From assembly GCA_035411585.1 (NCBI GenBank), contig DAONTI010000007.1, positions 62,001-126,000 of the forward strand: DNA of 64,000 nt. Reading direction: 5' to 3'. This document shows, one piece after another, positions 58,169 through 64,000 of the stretch. The position numbers were made by a program, and so were the translations under genes. The notes beneath the pieces are model-generated. The model worked only from the letters and a program-made list of their open reading frames with translations, was not told the origin of the DNA and searched no databases. Position 1 is the first letter of the stretch, and each line of letters starts with the position of its first letter. Origin of the DNA: MWDV01 sp002070715. Its GTDB lineage: Bacteria; Verrucomicrobiota; Verrucomicrobiia; Limisphaerales; MWDV01.

Positions 58169-61100
58169 TTATGGATTTACCGTCGGGGCGGCAAGCCGGA
58201 AAAAAGCGGATTCCGTCCCGTCGTTGGTCCAATAAAACCAGGCGGCTTGCAAGTGGGGCGGCGCGATCACGCGTTCCCAGACGCCATTCGGATCGAGCGC
58301 CGTCGTGCGTTCCAGGAAATAATCCCGGGCGCGGCCGGGCCACCGCAAGACGGTGGTGGCCGGCGGATGCTGCTGAATTTGCAACCAGGCGATGGCCGGG
58401 ACGTTGATTTCCACCCGGGCTGTGGGGGGCACTTGCACAATGAGCCATCCTTGCGCCGGCGAATACGCCTGCGGCGCGGTGAGCGCAACCGCTTGGCCGT
58501 TGACGCGCACCGTGGGCGTCTGCCGCAGGCCGTTGAGCAGCAGCCAATGCGGCTCGTGGGTCCAACCCTGCACGATGAAACGAAAGCCATCCGGGCGCTC
58601 TTCCAGATTGGTCAACCGGCCTGCGGCGTGCAGCCGCACGCCAAAACGGCGCAGCGCCAGATAATCGTAAAATGGCCGGAGGCCGAAGTATTGCCAGCTT
58701 TCCGCGAGCAGGGTGGCGGGGTTGATCGCCGGACCGTTGCGGGATTGCAACCGCAGCGAAAAACTGTCCGGCAGCAACCCCTGCCGCGCCGGTTCCTGAG
58801 CGCGATAGATTTGTTGAATGCCCGCGGCGGCGATGGCATCGGCCAAAGCCTGCCACGGTCCGGAAGCATCATACCGCGCCAGGCGATACAAGGCGTTGCC
58901 GTAAACCAAGCCGCACCATTGCACGGGCAGCCCGATCCACAACGGCGCCTGCCAGTCGGTGGCGCCCAGCACGGCAATGGTGGCACCCACACCCACCGCC
59001 CCCGGCGTGGGCGGGGCCAGATAGACAAACGGCACGCCGGTCCACGCCCAGTAACGCGCCCGGTCGAGCAGGGTGGCGTCGCCGGTCAGTTCGTAGCCCA
59101 GCGTGTACGCCCGCACCAGATACGCCGCCGCCAGAATATCCGGCGTGTGCAAGGGGATTTCCCAGGTTTGCGCGCCGCGCGGCACGGTGTGATCGAACTT
59201 GGCGAGGGCGCGCAGATGGTTCAATCCGTTGGTCAATAACCCCGGGTCGCCGGTGAACAGGGCGGCTTCCAACAAACGCGCCGTGACGGTGCCCACCAGC
59301 CCGTTGGCTTCCTGGGACCAATGCGTCTCACTGTAGTCCGGTCCGTTGGCCGGGGCTTGATATCGAATCACGCCGTCGCCTTGATACTGTGCCAACAGTT
59401 GCTGCCCCAGGGTGCGGACCGCGCCCACGTTGTCGGCCACCGCGCCGTACACGAGCGTCGCCGTGGGATGCCAGACGTGGCCGATGCCGGAGCGCGCATA
59501 GTTCTTTGGCGCCACTGCGGCCCTGGCCTGTCCAGCAGTGGTGCGGAGTGCGTTGGATAAGGCGGGGTCCGCCACGCCCGCCGCCAGCCAATCCATCCAC
59601 ACCGCCGCCTCGGCGGAAGGCGTGGGGCCGAAGTTCGCCCCGTCGGCATGACGGAACCGGTCGCCAACGCGGATGTCCGAATCAAGCCACCCGTGCGCCT
59701 CCAGTTGATGAAATTCGGTTTCGGTCAAATCCGGGGTCGGCGGTGTGGGCGGGCCGTGCAGGGCCACGTATTTCTGGATGGCCGGCACCACACTCGCGCC
59801 GGTGCCGCCGATCAATTTGGCGCGCAACACCAGCGGTGCATGGGCCGGCAACGGCCACGGATCATCCGGCAGCAGGTTGCCTTCATCGCGATTGTTCCCG
59901 TCCGATCCGGGGGCAATCAGGCCGAGCAAATGACCGCCGGAATGGAACTGGCGATCCGGCGAATCGAAGACGGGCGCAAGCGCGGGCGAGGTTTCCCAGA
60001 TCACGCCCAGGTAGCGTCCCTCCGCCTGCAACGCCATGAGCGGAAACGTCAGCTTGGCCGAATCCGGCACCAACCGCCGCGCGCCGGCGCCGCGCACGTC
60101 CGCCTCCGAACTGCTCGGTTCGTTTTCCAGATATTCCACGCCGCTCAACAGCGCCTGATTTTTGTTGGTGCCGAACGTGTCGGAGCCCGCCAACAAGCAG
60201 AGCGCCGGCAAAAAGAGCACGTCCCGGGGCGCGTCCACCGTCACCGTGGTTTCAACTTCAATGACGCCGCCCGCGGCCGCTTGGAAGGCTTGGGAAAAAT
60301 GCCAGTGCCCGCCGTCGGGGTCCGTCAACGTGGTTTGCGCGATCAACCGATCGTTGACCTGCTGCACGGTGGCGTTCGCGCTCGCACTGTCCAACGCCAC
60401 CCAGCGCACTTGTTGGTTGGTGAGATAACCCAGCCACGCATTGGGATAACCCGCGGCAAACGCTTGTCCGTCCACTTCAACCCGGAACATGCCCGGGCCG
60501 CCCGGCGCATGCCGCACGCACAAGCCATCCGAGATGACGGCGGGCGCGGCGGCATCCGGTTGCGGTCGGAGGGGCGCCGGCCAGGTCGGCGCGATTGGTT
60601 TCAGGCGGGATTCAAACCACAATCGCTCCACAAGACAATTGCCGCTGTGCCCCGGCGGATCGAACCGCAGCCGGTAACCCGGGCCGAGCGCCGGAAAGCG
60701 TACTTTGAGATCAGCCCACACCCCGGCCGGCACGCCGAACCGCACGGAGTTTTCCTCCGTCGGGCCGGTCTTGAAATAAAACACCTGCCCCATTCCCGCC
60801 GTGTCCGATTTGAGGCGCAGCCGCATCCAGAGCGGGGTGCCGGACGGATAATCCCGCGGCGGTCCGCCCAGGTAAGGATCATCGCCCCCGATCGCGAGGT
60901 TGAGCCCTTCCGGGGTCGGAGTTAAGGCAGTGATCGCGTGCCACGCCTTCCAAGCCGTCGCATCCGGGCGCGTGCGAAAATCAAAATCCGGCAGACTGCC
61001 GCGGGCTTCGAAACGCACCGCCGCAAACGTGGCGCGGCCACTTTGGCCGGGCGGATCAATGCGCAGGCGGTAGTTGGGCCCCAACGCCGGCACCGCCAGG

Positions 61101-61462
61101 CGCACTTGCACCCATTCGCCCGCCGGCACCGTAGTCTGCACGGAATGGGCTTCGGCCGGGCTCCCGCTGGCCGGGAAATAAAACACCTGCAACACCCCGC
61201 TCGTTTCCGAGTGCAACCAGAGACGCATCCACAACGGCTGTCCACTGGGATAATCGCGGGGCGGTCCGGCAAAGTAGGGATCGGGACCGTTGATGTCGGC
61301 CCGCAGCCCTTCCGGCGTGGCGACCAACGCGCTGAGATCATGCTGCGCGGTCCAGCCTTCCACCCCGGCCGCCGTGGTAAAATCGAATTCCGGCAACGCG
61401 GCGGACAACTGACACGCCCCGGCCAGCGCGGCGATTTGCCCAAGGAGGACGAGCTTTTTCAT
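58169..61462 (-). CDS. Large secreted protein with duplicated N-terminal domain and helical toroid-like core
   Basis: Start at 61462 (MKKLVLLGQIAALAGACQLS, signal peptide); 61474 is the other possibility. The product is about 1097 residues. Two repeats of about 140 residues begin FDFTTAAGVEGWTAQHDLSA and FDFRTRPDATAWKAWHAITA and share GPPRDYPSG-x-PLWMR, QVFYF and PALGPxYRLRxDPPGxSG; these look like beta-sandwich sugar-binding modules. A beta-rich middle and an alpha/alpha-toroid-like region (VWMDWLAAGVADPALSNALR, QTWEIPLHTPDILAAAYLVR, YELTGDATLLDRARYWAWTG) follow, a layout seen in polysaccharide-acting enzymes. The end (TTVLRWPGRARDYFLERTTA, FFRLAAP) is the shared module. No family recognised. 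Confidence 0.78.
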   Translation of the reverse strand: MKKLVLLGQIAALAGACQLSAALPEFDFTTAAGVEGWTAQHDLSALVATPEGLRADINGPDPYFAGPPRDYPSGQPLWMRLWLHSETSGVLQVFYFPASGSPAEAHSVQTTVPAGEWVQVRLAVPALGPNYRLRIDPPGQSGRATFAAVRFEARGSLPDFDFRTRPDATAWKAWHAITALTPTPEGLNLAIGGDDPYLGGPPRDYPSGTPLWMRLRLKSDTAGMGQVFYFKTGPTEENSVRFGVPAGVWADLKVRFPALGPGYRLRFDPPGHSGNCLVERLWFESRLKPIAPTWPAPLRPQPDAAAPAVISDGLCVRHAPGGPGMFRVEVDGQAFAAGYPNAWLGYLTNQQVRWVALDSASANATVQQVNDRLIAQTTLTDPDGGHWHFSQAFQAAAGGVIEVETTVTVDAPRDVLFLPALCLLAGSDTFGTNKNQALLSGVEYLENEPSSSEADVRGAGARRLVPDSAKLTFPLMALQAEGRYLGVIWETSPALAPVFDSPDRQFHSGGHLLGLIAPGSDGNNRDEGNLLPDDPWPLPAHAPLVLRAKLIGGTGASVVPAIQKYVALHGPPTPPTPDLTETEFHQLEAHGWLDSDIRVGDRFRHADGANFGPTPSAEAAVWMDWLAAGVADPALSNALRTTAGQARAAVAPKNYARSGIGHVWHPTATLVYGAVADNVGAVRTLGQQLLAQYQGDGVIRYQAPANGPDYSETHWSQEANGLVGTVTARLLEAALFTGDPGLLTNGLNHLRALAKFDHTVPRGAQTWEIPLHTPDILAAAYLVRAYTLGYELTGDATLLDRARYWAWTGVPFVYLAPPTPGAVGVGATIAVLGATDWQAPLWIGLPVQWCGLVYGNALYRLARYDASGPWQALADAIAAAGIQQIYRAQEPARQGLLPDSFSLRLQSRNGPAINPATLLAESWQYFGLRPFYDYLALRRFGVRLHAAGRLTNLEERPDGFRFIVQGWTHEPHWLLLNGLRQTPTVRVNGQAVALTAPQAYSPAQGWLIVQVPPTARVEINVPAIAWLQIQQHPPATTVLRWPGRARDYFLERTTALDPNGVWERVIAPPHLQAAWFYWTNDGTESAFFRLAAPTVNP

Positions 61463-61775
61463 TTCTGGAAACACATGATGACCCTCTGGATCGCGCGCAA
61501 ACTGATCGTCCCGGTTCGGATCGCGCTGGGCGTTGATTCAGCTTGCCTCTCGGATCCGCTTCCCAAGCTAACCCATTACCGCCATTCGTCAATGAACCCC
61601 GGCACGGCTATGGAGTGCATTGATTGCCGCCATAACGTCTTCTGAACAAGTCATCCCGGCTCACCGGCCTTGACGGGTTTTCATGCTTCCCTTGAAAAGT
61701 GTTCCGAAAGGCGCCTTGCGCGGTCGCGCCGTGCGCCTATGGCGGTTTAACTAACACTGTGGCCGTGACGGGAGC

Positions 61776-61791
61776 GCGGGCTTTAGCCCGC
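61776..61791. repeat. Small perfect hairpin GCGGGC-TTTA-GCCCGC
   Basis: A 6-base stem with a TTTA loop, upstream of the antitoxin gene, flanked by GC-rich sequence. It has no T run. It is the core of a short repeat type often seen between genes. Confidence 0.5.
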
Positions 61792-61870
61792 TGCCGCGTG
61801 ATTTTGCCGGCGGGCATTGAAACGGTGTAAACGCCGCACGCCTCGGGCAAAGGAAAATCGGCTATAGTTT

Positions 61871-61900
61871 TGGCTGATTTGCTCTAAAATCGGTAAAATA
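61871..61900 (+). promoter_or_regulatory. Possible promoter of the antitoxin gene
   Basis: A -35-like TTGGCT near 61871 and a -10-like TAAAAT about 18 bases later, only a few bases before ATG 61906. The transcript would be nearly leaderless, which is common for antitoxin genes that repress themselves. Confidence 0.45.
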
Positions 61901-61905
61901 AAAAC

Positions 61906-62139
61906 ATGATTGTGACCGCGACCGAAATGGCGAATAAAGCCCGGCAGATTCTGGACGCCGCGGAGCGGGGCTTGGAAACGGAGATCACCCGCCATGGGCA
62001 AATTGTGGCGGCCCTGGTGCCCCGGCCCCGCGTCAGCGCCCAGCGGGCCCAAGACGCCCTTTCCCAAAACCCCTTTTCGGCCGAAGAACGGGAGGCCTTG
62101 CGGGCCGCCTGCCGGGAAGCGAACCAAGCCTTTGCCTGA
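61906..62139 (+). CDS. Phd/YefM-family antitoxin
   Basis: A 77-residue protein. The N-terminal DNA-binding part (MIVTATEMANKARQILDAAE, RGLETEITRHGQIVAALVPR) matches the Phd/YefM fold: a start of T-A-T-E-x-x-N/A, a central helix and the V-x-x-x-x-x-G-x-x-V-A-x-L-V-P strand. The C-terminal part (AEEREALRAACREANQAFA) would wrap its toxin. The partner toxin gene directly after it is only a stub (next entry). The antitoxin itself appears intact. Confidence 0.87.
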   Translation: MIVTATEMANKARQILDAAERGLETEITRHGQIVAALVPRPRVSAQRAQDALSQNPFSAEEREALRAACREANQAFA

Positions 62140-62200
62140 AGGCGACGGCGATTGACACGAGCGTTTTGATTGATTCAGCACACGCCGGCCGGCCATTAGC
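62136..62200 (+). pseudogene. Stub of a PIN-domain (VapC-like) toxin gene
   Basis: In the +1 frame overlapping the antitoxin stop, codons from CTG 62136 read KATAIDTSVLIDSAHAGRPL. D-T-S-V-L-I-D is the universal first acidic motif of PIN-domain toxins. No Met is present at the start and the next acidic motifs are missing; the frame soon becomes repeat-like. A perfect hairpin (CCGCGCTC-CATT-GAGCGCGG) at 62212-62231 sits just downstream. The toxin is thus inactive. Confidence 0.7.
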
Positions 62201-62211
62201 CTCAACGGGGC

Positions 62212-62231
62212 CGCGCTCCATTGAGCGCGGA
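62212..62231. repeat. Perfect hairpin at the vapC break
   Basis: CCGCGCTC, loop CATT, GAGCGCGG: an 8-base perfect stem right after the point where PIN homology ends. It may be the end of a small repeat element that replaced the toxin. Confidence 0.6.
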
Positions 62232-62349
62232 AATCAGGGCTGCCAGGATGAGGTAAGCCGTGGTTGCGCCGCTGGTTCGTGTTATTATTTTGTCCGCAAG
62301 GCGGGCCGCCCTCTGCTGGCCGAGAATTCAAATTGGAACGAAGAACGAG

Positions 62350-62895
62350 ATGAGTAAAATTTTGAGCAGATTGATCCAAGGCGGACTTTACTGTGCGTTG
62401 GCCCTTTCCGTAATCGGCGGGGAGGCCAGCGGTTTTCGTCCGGCGGTGGTGGGTCTCCGCGGGGGAGTGGCCGGACAGGACCGTGGCGGCAACATGGCGC
62501 TCACGGAAGCGTTCGCCACATGGAATCTGCCCTGGCAATGGGAGTGGGGTCAAACGTGGCAACTGGAGAGCCGCCTGAGCGCTGCCGCCGGATGGATTGG
62601 CGGACGGGGCGAAGACGCTTTCATGGCCAGCGTGGGGCCGAATCTGGCTTTGGGTTGGAAAGGCGTGCCGTTTTCGGTGGAAGGGGGAATCAGCCCGACC
62701 GTGCTCAGCCGTCACACTTTCGACCGGTTGAACCTCGGCGGCGAATTTCAGTTTACTTCCTATGCGGGATTAAACTGGCACATAACGCCGCAGGTGGGGT
62801 TAGGTTACCGCTTTCAACATCTCTCCAACGCCGGCCTCTGGCGGCCCAATCCGGGATTGAATTTTCACGCCGTCTCCCTCTTCTGGCGATTCTGA
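62350..62895 (+). CDS. PagL-like outer-membrane lipid A deacylase (acyloxyacyl hydrolase family)
   Basis: From ATG 62350 the product is 181 residues with a signal peptide (LIQGGLYCALALSVIGGEAS) and an eight-strand beta-barrel pattern with alternating hydrophobic residues (VGLRGGVAG, TWQLESRLSAAAGWIGG, VGPNLALGWKGVPFSVEGGI). The C-terminal signature FQHLSNAGLWRPNPGLN carries His157 and Ser159, the catalytic His and Ser of PagL-type enzymes. PagL removes the 3-O-acyl chain of lipid A at the outer membrane. The conserved third residue of the triad is not obvious by eye. It ends in an aromatic-rich FWRF, the usual beta-barrel end signal. Confidence 0.85.
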   Translation: MSKILSRLIQGGLYCALALSVIGGEASGFRPAVVGLRGGVAGQDRGGNMALTEAFATWNLPWQWEWGQTWQLESRLSAAAGWIGGRGEDAFMASVGPNLALGWKGVPFSVEGGISPTVLSRHTFDRLNLGGEFQFTSYAGLNWHITPQVGLGYRFQHLSNAGLWRPNPGLNFHAVSLFWRF

Positions 62896-63215
62896 CCGGG
62901 AATCGGCGATGGATCCGGGTAGAAAGGGGGCGCCCCCTACGGGGTCGAACATGGATTTTCCCTCGACCGTAGGCTGACGTCCACGGCGGTTCAAGTCGGA
63001 CCGCTTTTCGGCCGGAATTTTGTGGGCAGGATAAGAATGTGCTCCGCCGCCGTCTTCGGTGTCCTTAATTGTGAGTCAACGTATACCCTGCTTTTTTAGG
63101 CCCCGGTGTCTTTTTTCATTGAGGCAACACGTGTGTTCATCCGTAGCGTGTTACCATTCATCCCGAACGGAAATCCTGGCTTGATCCATCACCTGGGACA
63201 TGGCCCAGTGATCCA
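62896..63215. other. Intergenic region, 320 bases
   Basis: This gap between the PagL-like gene and the convergent sialidase gene holds a fragment GCGCCCCCTACGGGGTCGAA at about 62930-62949. It resembles the right arm of the inverted-repeat elements at 29 kb. No gene or clear terminator was found. Confidence 0.4.
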
Positions 63216-64000
63216 TTATCGTGCTTCGGCGACGGCGGGCAGGGGATGCAGTTCAAATTTGCCGGGCTCGAGCACGACGTGTTTGATCCGCCGCCGTTGC
63301 CAGGTGTAGGTGATGTGCACACGGCCATCGCGGGATTGGATGACCGCCGGATACGAATACTCGCCCGGCTCGTTTTCGAGCACCAACGCCGCCCGCCAGT
63401 CGCGGCCATCCGCAGAAACCGCCACGTTCAACGGCGTCCGTCCTTTGGTCGTGTGATTGTACACCAGCAGATGCCGCCCGTCCCGGAGCGTCACCGCATC
63501 CGTGCCCGAATTGGGATTGGGCAAAATCGTTGCGGTCATCCCGCCCCATGTCCGGCCAAGATCGTCCGAGGCGATCTGAAAAACTTTCCCCTGCCGCGTC
63601 CGGCCCAAGGCCAGCAATCGGTCGCCGCCCAGGAACAAAACGCTGGGTTGAATCGCGCCGAACTCCCGGCCGTCGTTCACCGGGCCAACGCGCGTCCATG
63701 TCCGCCCCCAATCGCGGGTGATTTCAAAATGCACCCGCCAGCCGTCGTACTCCGTGCTGGAGGGACACAGCAGATCGCCGTTGGGCAGTGGCACCGGTTT
63801 GTTTTTCACCGGGCCGTCAATGTGCTCCGGCAAACGCCGGGGCGTGGACCAGCTTGCGCCGCCGTCGCGGGAGGTGGTCAGCATGCCCCACCACGCTCCC
63901 GGATTGGGCCCGACTTTGTAAAACAGCAGCAACGGTCCGTTCCTCGGCTGGAACAACACCGGATTCCAGCACGGATGCCGATGCGCCGTGCCGTCGGCCT
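63216..64000 (-). CDS. Sialidase-family (BNR repeat) hydrolase, C-terminal part (cut by window edge)
   Basis: The frame ends at 63216 and continues upstream past the window edge; residues DGTAHRHPCWNPVLFQ lead into the part shown. Asp-box (BNR) motifs mark the six-blade propeller: TTSRDGGASWSTP, EITRDWGRTWTRV, IASDDLGRTWGGM and VSADGRDWRAAL. The last repeats include EYSYPAVIQSRDGRVHITYT, the strand with the catalytic Tyr-side in sialidases, and PSVLFLGGDRLLALGRTR. It is an exo-alpha-sialidase or related secreted glycosidase; the substrate cannot be told. The signal peptide lies outside the window. Confidence 0.85.
   Translation of the reverse strand, partial: ADGTAHRHPCWNPVLFQPRNGPLLLFYKVGPNPGAWWGMLTTSRDGGASWSTPRRLPEHIDGPVKNKPVPLPNGDLLCPSSTEYDGWRVHFEITRDWGRTWTRVGPVNDGREFGAIQPSVLFLGGDRLLALGRTRQGKVFQIASDDLGRTWGGMTATILPNPNSGTDAVTLRDGRHLLVYNHTTKGRTPLNVAVSADGRDWRAALVLENEPGEYSYPAVIQSRDGRVHITYTWQRRRIKHVVLEPGKFELHPLPAVAEAR

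Larger units (their letters stand above)
61463..61905. other. Intergenic region, 443 bases
   Basis: This lies between the divergent secreted protein gene and the antitoxin gene. It holds the hairpin at 61776-61791 and a possible promoter near 61870-61905 (TTGGCT, 18 bases, TAAAAT just before the antitoxin start). No gene is seen. Confidence 0.5.

Noticed and set aside
58050..58856. Longer N-terminus of the DUF642-like protein starting near 58856
   Set aside because: The extra 269 codons are antisense to the next gene and lack a signal peptide; the true signal peptide begins at 58049.

Overview
The window looks like a piece of a Verrucomicrobiota chromosome, probably of the Limisphaerales/Pedosphaera type. 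This is inferred from gene content: a GC-rich, free-living genome with many signal-peptide proteins, a DUF1559-like pseudopilin, a PEP-CTERM protein, a DUF1080 hydrolase, CocE/sialidase-type secreted hydrolases and many small dispersed repeats. No 16S, tRNA or other RNA gene was recognised, so the assignment rests on protein families alone.

Layout. 1-6.5 kb: secreted or membrane accessory genes (DUF4139, an amicyanin-like cupredoxin, a TPR membrane protein, a small lipoprotein fused in frame to a ceramidase gene remnant, a CocE/NonD hydrolase, a BON protein) and a dead transposase fragment. 6.6-19.8 kb: one long plus-strand ribosomal protein cluster, rplB-rpsS-rplV-rpsC-rplP-rpmC-rpsQ-rplN-rplX-rplE-rpsN-rpsH-rplF-rplR-rpsE-rplO-secY-map-infA-rpmJ-rpsM-rpsK-rpsD-rpoA-rplQ. 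It has its own promoter-like start and a textbook terminator. It begins at rplB (rpsJ, rplC, rplD and rplW are not upstream) and has no rpmD or adk. 19.9-31.6 kb: an accessory region with metallophosphoesterases, a DUF6580 membrane protein, a frameshifted RluA-type pseudouridine synthase, two small secreted proteins (one PEP-CTERM), a trypsin-like lipoprotein, DUF1638 and DUF1080 genes, and a dense cluster of intergenic repeats.

31.7-42 kb: rpsO-pnp (RNA decay/translation), an MqnD-like menaquinone gene, and four translationally coupled genes for a type II secretion/type IV pilus machine (ATPase, PilM/GspL-like, PilO/GspM-like, secretin), with a divergent pseudopilin-like gene. 43-47.4 kb: a very large secreted repeat/Ig/lectin protein whose frame is broken at a run of six C. 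47.7-55.4 kb: a nucleoside hydrolase, an operon of thioredoxin, DUF6132, DUF2892 and an RND adaptor/permease pair, and a family 4 uracil-DNA glycosylase. 55.5-64 kb: two large secreted multi-domain proteins, an orphan Phd-type antitoxin with a vapC stub, a PagL-like outer-membrane lipid A deacylase, and the end of a sialidase gene.

Three otherwise unrelated large secreted proteins (ending at 47401, 55473 and 58169) finish with the same kind of C-terminal module (a short W-rich strand pattern ending in F/Y-F/Y-R-L). With the T2SS-like machine in the same window, this is the most interesting candidate for an undescribed surface or secretion tag. The second most interesting is the thioredoxin/DUF6132/DUF2892/RND operon, which suggests a thiol- or redox-linked efflux system.
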